A stretch of DNA of 64,000 nucleotides from Arthrobacter sp. cf158 (GCF_900106835.1 NZ_FNNR01000009.1:62001-126000), one strand, 5' to 3'; shown: positions 32,796 through 41,963, counted from the first letter of the stretch. Made by a program: numbers and translations. The notes: generated from the letters alone by a model not told the origin.

Positions 32796-33604
32796 GCGAA
32801 AACATTCCGGAGCGCGGACGCCACCATCAGGAGGCTATTGACCAGCTGCTGGCCGGTTCCGGCCACGAAGGCGACGCCGCGCTCCGCACCGAACTGCTGG
32901 AGCTCCGCTCGCTGGCCAGCACTGTGCCTCTGCCCTCCGACGCCGTCCGGGCACTGATGAGCGGCAGCCCCGCTGACGCAACCCGGCAACTCACGACGAC
33001 GGATGGCCCCGCCGCGCGGTCGGGGGCACCGGCCGCGGTTCCCGCCACGGTTGAGCCAAGCCATGGCCCAGGCCCTGTAGATGAGCTGGCTGCCCGGCGG
33101 CGGAACAAACGTCGCGCGGCAATCGCCGGCCTTGCTGTAGCCGTGACTTTGGCCGGAGGTGCCACAGCAGCTGCTGCGTCCGAAGGCGGAATTCCGGGTG
33201 CCTTCCAGCATCTTGGGGCAGCCATCGGATCAGTGGTCTCGCAGCTGGCGCCCGGCTCCGGCACTGCTCCCCAGCAGGGCGGCTCTGGTGGTTCAAACCC
33301 GCAGCCACCACTGGATGAAACCCGGACTGTTCCTGCCCCGAATCAACCCGTGCCGGCCAACCCAAGTCCCGGCACCCCTGGGCACGTTCCGCAGCCCCAT
33401 CCCGGCGGGGAAGGGTCATCGCAAACACCCAAGGCTCCCCAACACGATGTGCCAGGCAAGGGAGTCATTCCCACTCCGCCAGCGGTTCCTGTGACGCCGC
33501 CTGCCCTGGATGCTCCGAAGATCGATCCGTCAGAGCTCCGGCCGTCGGACCTCCCCGTGCCTGTTCCCACTCACGTGGTTCCGAAGGTCCCGAACACGCC
33601 GTAG
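32792..33604 (+). CDS. membrane protein paired with sigma factor A, probable anti-sigma factor
   Basis: This 270-residue protein has a charged cytoplasmic N-terminus of about 107 residues, one membrane helix (about residues 108-130, AAIAGLAVAVTLAGGATAAA), and a long Pro/Gly-rich outer tail. The topology and the ATGA overlap with the sigma gene fit an anti-sigma factor, but the zinc motif HxxxCxxC of ZAS anti-sigmas is absent. The role is therefore inferred from position and topology only. Confidence 0.65.
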   Translation: MSENIPERGRHHQEAIDQLLAGSGHEGDAALRTELLELRSLASTVPLPSDAVRALMSGSPADATRQLTTTDGPAARSGAPAAVPATVEPSHGPGPVDELAARRRNKRRAAIAGLAVAVTLAGGATAAAASEGGIPGAFQHLGAAIGSVVSQLAPGSGTAPQQGGSGGSNPQPPLDETRTVPAPNQPVPANPSPGTPGHVPQPHPGGEGSSQTPKAPQHDVPGKGVIPTPPAVPVTPPALDAPKIDPSELRPSDLPVPVPTHVVPKVPNTP

Positions 33605-33691
33605 GCAGGTCCACCACGGGTTCATGGCACGGTCCCCGGAAAAACATCCCCCCATGTGTAACCATCCGTGGTGTCCCGGACAATACAGGGC

Positions 33692-34288
33692 ATGGAGAAC
33701 GTTCAGCTGGGGGATGACGTCCTGTGGGCGGAGAGCTTAAAGGGTGATGCCGAGGCGTTTGGCCTTTTGTATGACCGGCACCGCGGTCGCGTCTTTCGGC
33801 ATGCTTATCGTTTGACTGGCGGAAAGCACGACGCCGAAGATGCTACGGCCGCGGCCTTCTTTGAGTTGTGGCGCCGCAGGGAGCGCGTGAGGGTGGTTGA
33901 GGGCTCGATCCTTCCGTGGTTGTTGGTGACAGCGACCAACAGTGCCAGGAATCTTCAGCGGTCAAAGGTCCGGCACCGAAGGCTCCTGGCCGCAATCCCT
34001 CGACGCAGCGAGGCCGAGGCGGAACTGGACCCGGCTCATTCGAACCACGACTTTTCGATGACTGACGAGGTAGCGCAAGCCTTGGCTGTTCTCAAGCCAT
34101 TGGACCTGACGCTGGTCAGCTTTGTGGTGTTCGAAGAGTTGCCATTACCGGCGGCAGCTGAGGCAGTTGGCATTTCACCAGGGGCAGCCAAGGTCCGCAT
34201 GCACCGTGCTCGCCAAAAGCTCAAGGCTGCGCTGCCACGGTCCTTTCACCATGTACATTCGCCAGCCTTGAAAGGAGATCCGTCATGA
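33692..34288 (+). CDS. ECF-type sigma factor B
   Basis: This 198-residue factor has region 2 (LLYDRHRGRVFRHAYRLTGGKHDAEDATAAAFFELWRR) and region 4 (LPLPAAAEAVGISPGAAKVRMHRARQKLKAAL). The ATG at 33692 is preferred; a GTG eight codons upstream is possible. It follows the first sigma/anti-sigma pair by 87 bp in the same direction. Its stop overlaps the next ATG (ATGA), and that gene's ribosome site AAAGGAG lies within its last codons. Confidence 0.88.
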   Translation: MENVQLGDDVLWAESLKGDAEAFGLLYDRHRGRVFRHAYRLTGGKHDAEDATAAAFFELWRRRERVRVVEGSILPWLLVTATNSARNLQRSKVRHRRLLAAIPRRSEAEAELDPAHSNHDFSMTDEVAQALAVLKPLDLTLVSFVVFEELPLPAAAEAVGISPGAAKVRMHRARQKLKAALPRSFHHVHSPALKGDPS

Positions 34289-35025
34289 ACGACGTTCGCA
34301 TTGATCCGCAGTTCGACCGGGCGCTCCGCGAGGTACTCCTTGCCCAGGTTCGAACCACCGTACAACGCCGGCCCTATAAGCGACGGTGGTTGTTGTTCGC
34401 CGGCACCTTGGCCGGAGCAGGCATGCTGGGTGGCGTCGGCGCTGCGGCGGCGGGACTCTTTACCTTGCCCGGCGTGCCGACAACCACTGTCCTGTCTTCC
34501 CCATCGACGGCCGTTTACAGCGGCACAGCAACAGCTGACCTTGGACCGGCTCCGGCAGGGGCGACGGGTATTGAGGTGGAGCTGACCTGCCTCACCGCCG
34601 GTACGTTCACCTTCCCGGATGGTGCCAACGTCACCTGCTCTTCGACGGATCCGGGAACTAACGGTGCCTGGTCAAAATATGTCCTCGCCCTGAATCCTTC
34701 AACACGAGGGGTGACCATCACCACCGAACCAGGAAACAGGTGGCAGATCAGCAGCAGCTACATCTCACAGGTGGCCACCGCGTGGGAAGTCAACGCCAAG
34801 GGGGAGACCTATGGTGTTGAGGTACCCGGGCGTGGAGCCCCGGACTTGCTCGCAGTCATAGCCACCAACGGGGCAAAGGGATACGCCTACTCGGTCCAGA
34901 TGAAAGGGACCGATCCGGCCAGTCCAGAAGAAGCAGCAAAGAACTTGCCTAAACCGCAACGGAAAATTCCGGTTTATCTCAGCGATGGCACCACACAAGT
35001 GGGCGTATTCATGGCACCAGGATGA
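34285..35025 (+). CDS. membrane protein paired with sigma factor B, probable anti-sigma factor
   Basis: This 246-residue protein has a 35-residue cytoplasmic N-terminus, one membrane helix (about residues 36-62, WLLFAGTLAGAGMLGGVGAA), and an outer domain of about 180 residues rich in beta strands with two cysteines (ELTCLTA and NVTCSST) that may form a disulfide. Position and ATGA overlap with sigma B suggest it senses the envelope and holds the sigma factor. No ZAS motif is present. Confidence 0.65.
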   Translation: MNDVRIDPQFDRALREVLLAQVRTTVQRRPYKRRWLLFAGTLAGAGMLGGVGAAAAGLFTLPGVPTTTVLSSPSTAVYSGTATADLGPAPAGATGIEVELTCLTAGTFTFPDGANVTCSSTDPGTNGAWSKYVLALNPSTRGVTITTEPGNRWQISSSYISQVATAWEVNAKGETYGVEVPGRGAPDLLAVIATNGAKGYAYSVQMKGTDPASPEEAAKNLPKPQRKIPVYLSDGTTQVGVFMAPG

Positions 35026-35053
35026 GGCCGGCGACGTGCATTAATTGTGGAAA

Positions 35054-35093
35054 GCCCGCTGTTCCGATGCTTTGCAGCAACGGAACAGCGGGC
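35054..35093 (-). terminator. hairpin between convergent anti-sigma and ald genes
   Basis: GCCCGCTGTTCCG at 35054-35066 pairs perfectly with 35081-35093 around a 14-nt loop. On the minus strand CTTTCC follows, so it best serves ald, but it may stop both strands. Confidence 0.7.
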
Positions 35094-35109
35094 CAACGAC
35101 GTTCAAACG

Positions 35110-36228
35110 CTAGGCGGAGACCAGGCTGTGCCAGTCGTTGACGAGGGGCAGATTGTGCGCCTCGGAAACGGAGTGGTGTGCCACGTGGCCCGCGGCGATG
35201 TTGAGGCCGGCGGCGAGAGCGGGGTCGCGGTCGAAGGCGGCCTTGACGCCCAGGTTGGCCAGTGCCACGGCGTAGCGCAGGGTGACGTTGGTCAGTGCGT
35301 ACGTGGACGTGTTCGGAACGGCGCCAGGCATGTTGGCAACGCAGTAGAAGATCGAGTTGTGGACCTTGTACGTCGGTTCCTGGTGGGTGGTGGGGTGCGT
35401 GTCCTCGAAGCAGCCGCCCTGGTCAACAGCGATGTCCACCAGAACCGAGCCCGGCTTCATGCGGGAGACGAGTTCGTTGGTGACCAGCTTGGGAGCCTTG
35501 GCACCCGGGATCAGGACGGAGCCGATCACGAGATCTGCGTCGATGACTGACTTCTCGATCTCGTAGGCGTTGGAGGCGACGGTCTTCAGGCGGCCCTGGT
35601 AGAGGGCATCCAGTTCGCGCAGCCGGTTGATGTTGATGTCCATGATGGTGACATCAGCACCGAGTCCCAGCGCCATGGCAGCGGCGTTGGTTCCCGCAAC
35701 ACCGGCACCGAGGACAACAACTTTGGCCGGACGGACGCCCGGTACCCCGCCCAGGAGGACGCCCTTGCCACCGGCCGGAGCCATCAGGGAGGAAGCGCCG
35801 ACTACCACGGACAGGCGGCCTGCTACCTCTGACATCGGGGCGAGCAGCGGAAGGGTGCGGCCTTCCTGCACGGTTTCGTAAGCGATGGCCGTGACACCGG
35901 AGTTGATGAGCTCGGCGGTGAGCTCGGGCTCCGCGGCGAGGTGCAGGTACGTGAAGAGGATGAGGCCCTTGCGGAAGCGGTGGTATTCGGCCGCGATGGG
36001 TTCCTTGACCTTCATGACCATGTCCGCACGGCCCCAAACATCGTCTGCTTCGTTGACGATTTCAGCGCCGGCGATCGAGTATTCCTCGTCGGTGATGCCC
36101 GAGCCGAGGCCCGCGCCGCGCTCAACCAGAACGGTGTGTCCGTGGGTGCGGAACTCGTGGACACCTGCGGCCGTGATGGCTACGCGGAATTCGTTGTTCT
36201 TGATTTCTTTGGGGACGCCGATGATCAT
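35110..36228 (-). CDS. ald: alanine dehydrogenase
   Basis: This 372-residue enzyme interconverts L-alanine and pyruvate plus ammonia with NAD. It shows the N-terminal IGVPKEIKNNEFRVAITAAGVHEF, EYHRFRKGLILFTYLHLA, the NAD-binding VVLGAGVAGTNAAAMALGLGADVTIMD and the substrate-region VDIAVDQGGCFED. Length matches the family. It is divergent from a PucR-type regulator across about 208 bp, as in known ald/AdeR pairs. Confidence 0.95.
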   Translation of the reverse strand: MIIGVPKEIKNNEFRVAITAAGVHEFRTHGHTVLVERGAGLGSGITDEEYSIAGAEIVNEADDVWGRADMVMKVKEPIAAEYHRFRKGLILFTYLHLAAEPELTAELINSGVTAIAYETVQEGRTLPLLAPMSEVAGRLSVVVGASSLMAPAGGKGVLLGGVPGVRPAKVVVLGAGVAGTNAAAMALGLGADVTIMDININRLRELDALYQGRLKTVASNAYEIEKSVIDADLVIGSVLIPGAKAPKLVTNELVSRMKPGSVLVDIAVDQGGCFEDTHPTTHQEPTYKVHNSIFYCVANMPGAVPNTSTYALTNVTLRYAVALANLGVKAAFDRDPALAAGLNIAAGHVAHHSVSEAHNLPLVNDWHSLVSA

Positions 36229-36377
36229 CTGTGGGCTCCATCGTTAGCGGCCTCTTCGGCCGAAAATGTGTTGCGGGCTGTGATTCCAGAATAAATCCGG
36301 CTGTGAGGCAGGCGACATGGATTCCGGCACCTGCATCTGCGGAAACCCCGGAAATTCAAGGGTCTCCGTGGCTGTGG

Positions 36378-36393
36378 CTCGACATTTGTCGAG
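36378..36393. promoter_or_regulatory. perfect 16-bp palindrome between ald and its regulator
   Basis: CTCGACATTTGTCGAG (7-bp arms, 2-nt centre) lies 44 bp upstream of the regulator ATG and 150 bp upstream of the ald start. It is a candidate binding site for the adjacent PucR-type regulator. Confidence 0.45.
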
Positions 36394-36436
36394 AGCTGGA
36401 GCGTCAGGTGTCGCCTGCTGTTGGTACGCTTTCTGG

Positions 36437-37651
36437 ATGCAGCAGGACGTGGAGCAGATCGTTGAACGCGTGGCATTGAAGCTGGGCCGGGGCCTGTCGC
36501 TGGAAGACCTCGACGGCGTCCTGCTGGCCTACAGCTCCAACCAGTCGCACGCCGACCGCGTCCGGGTTAATTTCCTGCTCAGCAAGCGCGTCCCCAGCGA
36601 TGTCAGCGTCTGGCAGCTCTCCCACGGAATCGCCACAGCGGTGCGCCCGGTGGTGGTCCCCGCCAATGAGGAGCTCGGCATGTTGGGCCGCGTGTGCGTT
36701 CCCCTGCTGGTGCGTGGTTTCCGCGTGGGCTACTTGTGGGTGCAGCTGGACCTTGAGGAGCAAAGCGCGACGGCGATACTCGCCGAATTGCCTGGCGTGC
36801 GCGACGAACTGGACCTGCTGGCGGGCTTGCTCCTTGACTCCAATACCGCAGAATCAGAGTTCCGCCGGAGGCGTGAGCAGGAGTTCCTCTCGGCCTGCGG
36901 CGGAGAATCAAACGCCGTGGCTGCCGTTGCCGGGTGGAAGGAAATCCAGGGGCGTGGGCCGTGGCAGCTGGTGACCATCCTCGACGCGGACGGCGCGCGT
37001 TCCGACGTCGATCCTATTGCCGCAACCCTCACCCATCGATCGGCGGCGCTGCAATCCACCATCGGGGTAAATGCGGCCTTGTTCAGCGCCGGAACCGAGA
37101 CGCATTCGGTGGTCCTGTTCCGTGAATCCGGAGGGAGGGCGGACCACGCACAGGTTCTGGTGCACTATCAACTGGAGCTCGCCAAGCGGGCCGGCAGAAC
37201 TGTGGACCGGATAATCCTGGGTATCAGCGAACCGTTCCAGGTCATCCGGCAGCTCGGAGGCGCGTACCGGCAATCGAAGGTGGCAGCGCAGGCAGCGGCG
37301 GTAGACCGCCCGCTCGGGGAGCTTGTGGACAGCCGGTCCGTGGGCGTCTACCAACTTTTCGACCGGCTGCTGGCACCGGGCGGCTGGGACGATACCGGAT
37401 CTGTGCACTTCCGCACTTTGGAGGGCCAGGACAAGAACGGGGAACTTCTGCCGGTGCTGGAACTGCTGTACGACAACGACAGTTCAGTGCAGGACGTCGC
37501 GTCCAAGCTCCACCTTCACAGAAGCAGCATCTACAACCGGCTCGGCCGTATCCGCCAACTCATCGGCGCCGATCCATTGAGTGGCGCCATCCGGCTCGAA
37601 CTGCACGCGGCCCTGAAAGCACGGCGCTGGGCGGGGCGGCCACGGATCTGA
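36437..37651 (+). CDS. PucR/CdaR-family regulator, probable AdeR
   Basis: This 404-residue regulator has an N-terminal sensory region, a central GGDEF-like PucR domain (RTVDRIILGISEPFQVIRQLGGAYRQSKVAA) and the C-terminal PucR HTH (LLYDNDSSVQDVASKLHLHRSSIYNRLGRIRQLIG). I chose the ATG at 36437; the open frame extends 40 codons upstream through the promoter region. The divergent ald gene makes it likely to activate alanine dehydrogenase, as AdeR does in other bacteria. Confidence 0.85.
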   Translation: MQQDVEQIVERVALKLGRGLSLEDLDGVLLAYSSNQSHADRVRVNFLLSKRVPSDVSVWQLSHGIATAVRPVVVPANEELGMLGRVCVPLLVRGFRVGYLWVQLDLEEQSATAILAELPGVRDELDLLAGLLLDSNTAESEFRRRREQEFLSACGGESNAVAAVAGWKEIQGRGPWQLVTILDADGARSDVDPIAATLTHRSAALQSTIGVNAALFSAGTETHSVVLFRESGGRADHAQVLVHYQLELAKRAGRTVDRIILGISEPFQVIRQLGGAYRQSKVAAQAAAVDRPLGELVDSRSVGVYQLFDRLLAPGGWDDTGSVHFRTLEGQDKNGELLPVLELLYDNDSSVQDVASKLHLHRSSIYNRLGRIRQLIGADPLSGAIRLELHAALKARRWAGRPRI

Positions 37652-37659
37652 CGCATGGA

Positions 37660-37702
37660 CAGAAGGAGACAGGCACCCGCGCTGGGTGCCTGCCTCCTTC
37701 TG
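37660..37702. terminator. 19-bp hairpin between convergent genes
   Basis: CAGAAGGAGACAGGCACCC at 37660-37678 pairs with 37684-37702 with one mismatch and a 5-nt loop. It starts 9 bp after the regulator stop and probably ends transcription from that side. The other gene's stop is 150 bp away. Confidence 0.75.
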
Positions 37703-37854
37703 CACGTTCCTTAAGAGTCTGTAGGGAGCCTACGAGCGCTTCAAGCGTTGGCAACTCCAACGCCCCAGCCGGCGTCGGAACGTGGCTGTCCTGCTACTGC
37801 TGCAGTACCGGCTGTGCCACCCTGCGTGAGTGGTGGTGCGGGGCATCCGCGTGC

Positions 37855-39162
37855 TCACTGGATGGCCTTCTTGGCCGCGTCAAGGAGCTCCTGGAGGGCC
37901 GACCCGGTGGGCTGCGGTGTGGTGCTGGCGTTCGGGTTGCCCGTGGGCCGGGGTTTGGACGTTGCCGTCTCCGTCGGTGTGGGAGTTGGAGTCGGCGTCG
38001 GCGTGACCGTTGGCGTGGGGGTTGTTGTAGGCGTCGGCGTAGTGGGCGGCGTGGTGATGGTGTCCGACGGCACGTCGCTTGGCGCTGGCGCAGGTACGGT
38101 CGGGGCCGGGGTTGCTGCACCCGGGACGGCCGCAACGGCGGACGGTACCGCCGAGGGGACCCACACCGGATCGGCCAATGAGATCCGGGGTGTCGGGACC
38201 GACGACGGCGATACTGCTGCGGGTGCCTCAGGTACGGTGGCCGGTTGGCCGGCCTCGGAGGACGCCGACCCCGACGGTGAGGGCGCCGACGCGGTGGAGT
38301 AGGAAGCCCGGGGAGCCGGGGACGCCGAAGCCGACTGGCGATCCTCGCCGGCCTTGCTGCCACTGGCTTCCTGGGCAGGAGTTTCCTGGCCGAAGAACGG
38401 AAGTTCCAGGGCCTGGCCCACCGTTCCGGCCGTCAGAACCAGCCCGAGGGCACCCGCCACCACGGCCATGCGCTGGCTCATGTGCTTGACGGATGCGGCC
38501 TTCAGCAGAACTGTCTTCGGTTCCCGGCCAAACGTGGATCCACCCAGGGCTGACTTGGCAGCAGCGGGCGGGGTCGATTGATTCCGGACGTCCTTACGGC
38601 TGGCAAGGGATGCCGAGGCCGTTGCGGCCGCCGCAACCTGCGCCGCGGACTTGCCGCGCGGAGACGGAGGCGTCGTAGGCGCGGGTGACGGAGTGACGGG
38701 CGTCTGTTCCTCGCGGGCGGCTACTACCGGAATGGCTGCGGTGGCCGGCTCGGGGGAGGCAGGCGCGGGAGCGGCCTGCACCACTGGGATGGCAGAGGTG
38801 GGCGGTCCAGGCGTGGTTGATGTCGGAGCGGCGGCCTGCGCGGACTGAACTGTCTGTGGGGCGTGCACTGTCTGTGGGGCGTGCACTGTGGGTATCGCTG
38901 CCGTTGCCGGCTCCGCGGGCTCGATCACGGCTCGTGCCGCCCGCTCCCGCTCGGCCGCGCGAACGGCCGCGCGCGTGGTGGGCGCCGCAACGGTGGGGAT
39001 GGCCGCAGTGGCGGGTTCCGGCGTCGTGCTTGATTCCGGCCTGGCAGACTCTGTGGGTGCGCTGATGGGGGATCCGCTGGGTTGGGCCCGACGGCGTCCG
39101 GTTGGCTTGGTGCGCTCGCGTTCGGTGTGGTCGCGGCGCGGCTGATCCATGGTTGGGGACAT
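37855..39162 (-). CDS. Pro/Thr-rich single-span membrane protein
   Basis: This 435-residue low-complexity protein has an acidic/Pro-rich cytoplasmic part of about 225 residues with repeated PATAAIPTV-like units. One hydrophobic segment follows (MAVVAGALGLVLTAGTVGQA, about residues 230-250), then a Ser/Pro region with a long PTPTPT tract, and a short helical C-terminus. No enzymatic motif is visible. The composition suggests a wall-spanning stalk. Repeats are imperfect, and the family is unknown. Confidence 0.7.
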   Translation of the reverse strand: MSPTMDQPRRDHTERERTKPTGRRRAQPSGSPISAPTESARPESSTTPEPATAAIPTVAAPTTRAAVRAAERERAARAVIEPAEPATAAIPTVHAPQTVHAPQTVQSAQAAAPTSTTPGPPTSAIPVVQAAPAPASPEPATAAIPVVAAREEQTPVTPSPAPTTPPSPRGKSAAQVAAAATASASLASRKDVRNQSTPPAAAKSALGGSTFGREPKTVLLKAASVKHMSQRMAVVAGALGLVLTAGTVGQALELPFFGQETPAQEASGSKAGEDRQSASASPAPRASYSTASAPSPSGSASSEAGQPATVPEAPAAVSPSSVPTPRISLADPVWVPSAVPSAVAAVPGAATPAPTVPAPAPSDVPSDTITTPPTTPTPTTTPTPTVTPTPTPTPTPTETATSKPRPTGNPNASTTPQPTGSALQELLDAAKKAIQ

Positions 39163-39443
39163 GGTGGTTGCCTCTCAACGCCTTCGAGGTTAGCTGTCGG
39201 GTTCGGACGAGGCCGTCCGGCCGCACAAGGCGGCTTCACCCCAAGGACTTGTGGAAAACAAGCCCGGGAACTCTGGGTCCCCCGTCTCTGCCGCGGGTCT
39301 GGCGGATCCCGGATTGCGGCAGAGCTCGGCGTCAATCCGGAAGCGGCCCAGCGGAGATTCGGGTCGCCCTACGACCGTACATGAGCCGGAAAGTAAAGTC
39401 ACATTAATGTAACGGGCGGTAGGCCTGCCTCAGTGAGGGGCGC

Positions 39444-39674
39444 CTATCGCTTAGGCTTCGGGGCCGGAGCTGGAGCCGGGAGCTCGTGCTGGATCTTCTG
39501 GATCTGGTGCGCTTGGTGGGTTTCGGGCCGGAAGATCTCATCCGCAATTCCCAGCATGCCGCCCGCCGCGGCGCGCCGAACCCCGCGGCTGTTCTGGCGC
39601 GCGATCCAGTACCAGAGGCCGGCCAGAAGGGCCGGGACGCCAAGTACGGCCGCCAACACGGCCAAGATATCCAT
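39444..39674 (-). CDS. small one-helix membrane protein
   Basis: This 76-residue protein has one N-terminal membrane helix (VLAAVLGVPALLAGLWYWIA, residues 6-25). A charged, Gln/His- and Pro-rich cytosolic tail ends in PAPAPAPKPKR. No family is recognised. It is divergent from the DNA ligase, with 45 bp between starts. Confidence 0.65.
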   Translation of the reverse strand: MDILAVLAAVLGVPALLAGLWYWIARQNSRGVRRAAAGGMLGIADEIFRPETHQAHQIQKIQHELPAPAPAPKPKR

Positions 39675-39719
39675 CGCCTAAGACTAGCTTCGGCGTGCAC
39701 CGGCAGGTAGACAGGTCCT

Positions 39720-40784
39720 ATGGACCTGCCAGTGATGCCGCCCGTCTCGCCCATGCTCGCCAAATCGGTGCCCGCCATCCCCGACGTTGGGCACTATGAA
39801 CCCAAATGGGACGGATTCAGGACCATCGTCTTCAAAGACGGCGACGAAATCATCCTGGGCAGCCGCAATGAGAAGCCGATGACCCGATACTTTCCCGAGC
39901 TGGTGGAGGCGCTGAGGAAGAATCTTCCGGACAAGTGCGTGATCGACGGCGAGATTGTCCTGATCCAGGAAAACAGGTTGGAATTTGAGGTGCTCCAGCA
40001 GCGGATCCATCCCGCGGACAGCCGGGTCAGGATGCTCGCCGAGAAGACCCCTGCTTCCATGGTTGCCTTTGACATCCTTGCGCTGGGCGATGACAACCTC
40101 ATGGACCGGCCCTTCTCTGAACGCCGCGCCATCTTGGAACGCGCACTCGCCAAGGCAGAGCCGCCCGTCTACGTGACCCCGGCGGTGACTGACCTTGAGC
40201 GCGCGCAGGAGTGGTTCGTGCAACTCGAAGGCGCTGGCCTGGACGGGGTGCTGTCAAAGCCGCTGGAGGGGACATACCAGCCGAACAAGCGCGTGATGTT
40301 CAAGACCAAGCACGAGCGCACGGCGGACTGCGTGGTGGCCGGCTTCCGCTGGCATAAGACCGCGAAAGTGGTGGGATCCATGCTGCTCGGCCTCCATGAC
40401 GACGGCGGACGACTGCACCACGTGGGGGTGGTGGCGTCATTCCCCATGGCCAAGCGGGAGGCCTTGGTGGCAGAGCTTGAGCCCTATCAGGTGGACCTCA
40501 GTGAGCACCCGTGGGGCGAGTGGGCCAGTCAGGCCGATGGTGCAGGCGGTTCCAGGATGCCCGGTGCCCAAAGCCGGTGGAGCGGGGGCAAGGACTTCTC
40601 CTTCGTGCCGCTGCGCCCCGAGCTGGTGATCGAGGTTGCCTACGACTACATGGAGGGCGACCGGTTCCGGCACACCACGCAGTTCCGCAGGTGGCGGCCG
40701 GACCGGACGCCGGAGAGTTGCACGTATTCACAGCTGGAGGAACCGGCGGACTATGACCTCGGGGAGATCCTGAGGCTGCCCTAG
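39720..40784 (+). CDS. ligC: ATP-dependent DNA ligase, LigC type
   Basis: This 354-residue ligase has the nucleotidyltransferase core with motif I KWDGFR (Lys29 adenylated), motif III-like FDILALGDD, motif IV DGVLSKPLEG, motif V MFKTKHERTADCVV, and a C-terminal OB-fold ending in RWRPDRTPESC. Length and motifs match mycobacterial LigC rather than the larger LigD, and no Ku, polymerase or phosphoesterase domain is present. It seals nicks with ATP, probably in backup repair. It is encoded alone. Confidence 0.92.
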   Translation: MDLPVMPPVSPMLAKSVPAIPDVGHYEPKWDGFRTIVFKDGDEIILGSRNEKPMTRYFPELVEALRKNLPDKCVIDGEIVLIQENRLEFEVLQQRIHPADSRVRMLAEKTPASMVAFDILALGDDNLMDRPFSERRAILERALAKAEPPVYVTPAVTDLERAQEWFVQLEGAGLDGVLSKPLEGTYQPNKRVMFKTKHERTADCVVAGFRWHKTAKVVGSMLLGLHDDGGRLHHVGVVASFPMAKREALVAELEPYQVDLSEHPWGEWASQADGAGGSRMPGAQSRWSGGKDFSFVPLRPELVIEVAYDYMEGDRFRHTTQFRRWRPDRTPESCTYSQLEEPADYDLGEILRLP

Positions 40785-40800
40785 CCGGTTGGCCACGGGT

Positions 40801-41073
40801 TTACTCCCCGTGCCCTTGGTCGCTGCTCATGCTGCCCTCGGCCGGAGGAGTTTCTCCCGGAGGTACTCCGCCTCCGGGTTCCAGCCCTGTGACATTTCCG
40901 TCGAGGGGATCGGGATTGGCGGACGCGGCGGGGTCCTGGTCCTCATCCTGGCGCAATTCGGGATCGGCGTTGACGCCGCCCGTGCCGGCCGGGGGTGTCG
41001 GTGCGGCACCGAACGGCCCGGTAGCGCCGGTCACTCCGAAGCCCTGCTCGTCCTGGGGGTCCTTGGTGGTCAT
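40801..41073 (-). CDS. small acidic Pro/Gly-rich protein (DUF6480-like)
   Basis: This 90-residue, highly acidic protein is rich in Pro, Gly and Asp, with the segment GLEPGGGVPPGETPPAEGS that I recall from DUF6480 proteins of actinobacteria. It has no signal peptide or membrane segment and is probably disordered. The ATG at 41071-41073 follows AAAGGG at 7 nt. Function is unknown. Confidence 0.65.
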   Translation of the reverse strand: MTTKDPQDEQGFGVTGATGPFGAAPTPPAGTGGVNADPELRQDEDQDPAASANPDPLDGNVTGLEPGGGVPPGETPPAEGSMSSDQGHGE

Positions 41074-41153
41074 GATCAGCCCTTTCGTAAGCAAACTTAC
41101 TAATGCGCTTGCTTCGTCAGCCTAGCCGGGACCCGCCAACCCATCAAGGCCGC

Positions 41154-41963
41154 CTAGCCGTGGAGCGACGTCGCGGTCACGAAGCTCCGGATGGCATCTG
41201 CAACTGCGTTCGGACGCATATGCTGTGCCACGTGCCCCACCCCGGGGATCTCCACCAATCGCCCCTGTGGGACTGCCCGGGACAGCCGAAGGGACCACTC
41301 CGGGCCCGCCACATTGTCGCGGCTTCCCCGCAAAACCAGCACCGGGACCCTGATTCCAGCCAGGCGTTTTTCCGTGGGGTACGTCATCATCACCGGCAGT
41401 TCGGTGAAGTACCAATGAGGTCCGCAGCGGAGGTAGTCGGTGATGACCAACCAATTGGACGAGGGACTCTCGCGGAGCAGCCCGTCCAGCGTCAGGGCAA
41501 GCGACTGGCGCATGACGTTCTTGTGCCGTGAATCAACAACCGGGCCCATCAACACCAGTTGCCTGGCCCGTTCCGGCGCATGCAAGGCCGCTTCGATGGC
41601 AAACTGCACACCCATGGAGTGGCCCACCAGAACGTAGGAATCGATGCCGCGGGACGCGAGGGCCTCCGCAATGAACGCACCATAGTCCTCGGCAGAGAGC
41701 TGGTGGCCAGGCTTGGGAGTGCCCGCGAAGCCCGGAAGGTCCAGGGAATACGTGGGTGCGCTCGCCGCAAGGACTGAATGCAGCCGGGCCAGGTATCGGT
41801 GGGAAACCCCGATGCCGTGAATGAGCACATATGCGGGCTCGGTGCCGTGATCAGCCCCAGGGGCAGGAAAAGGCGTCCCCTTGCTCCAAACGATCCGGCC
41901 CTTCAAGCCCAATACTTCGACGTCGTCTGACAGCAGCGCAGCCGGTTTCCTCCGCGTTTTCAT
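41154..41963 (-). CDS. alpha/beta hydrolase
   Basis: This 269-residue cytosolic hydrolase has the oxyanion-loop HGIGVSHRYL, the nucleophile elbow GHSMGV (Ser), and the C-terminal GVGHVAQ with the catalytic histidine; D-N in GSRDNV supplies the acid region. It overlaps the upstream mycothiol-type gene by one base (TGATG), so they share an operon. The substrate is unknown. Confidence 0.87.
   Translation of the reverse strand: MKTRRKPAALLSDDVEVLGLKGRIVWSKGTPFPAPGADHGTEPAYVLIHGIGVSHRYLARLHSVLAASAPTYSLDLPGFAGTPKPGHQLSAEDYGAFIAEALASRGIDSYVLVGHSMGVQFAIEAALHAPERARQLVLMGPVVDSRHKNVMRQSLALTLDGLLRESPSSNWLVITDYLRCGPHWYFTELPVMMTYPTEKRLAGIRVPVLVLRGSRDNVAGPEWSLRLSRAVPQGRLVEIPGVGHVAQHMRPNAVADAIRSFVTATSLHG

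Noticed and set aside
39163..39443. Short plus-strand frames between the Pro-rich protein and the small membrane protein
   Set aside because: They begin inside the neighbouring gene, lack ribosome sites and have shadow-like composition; the 281-bp gap holds nothing I can support.
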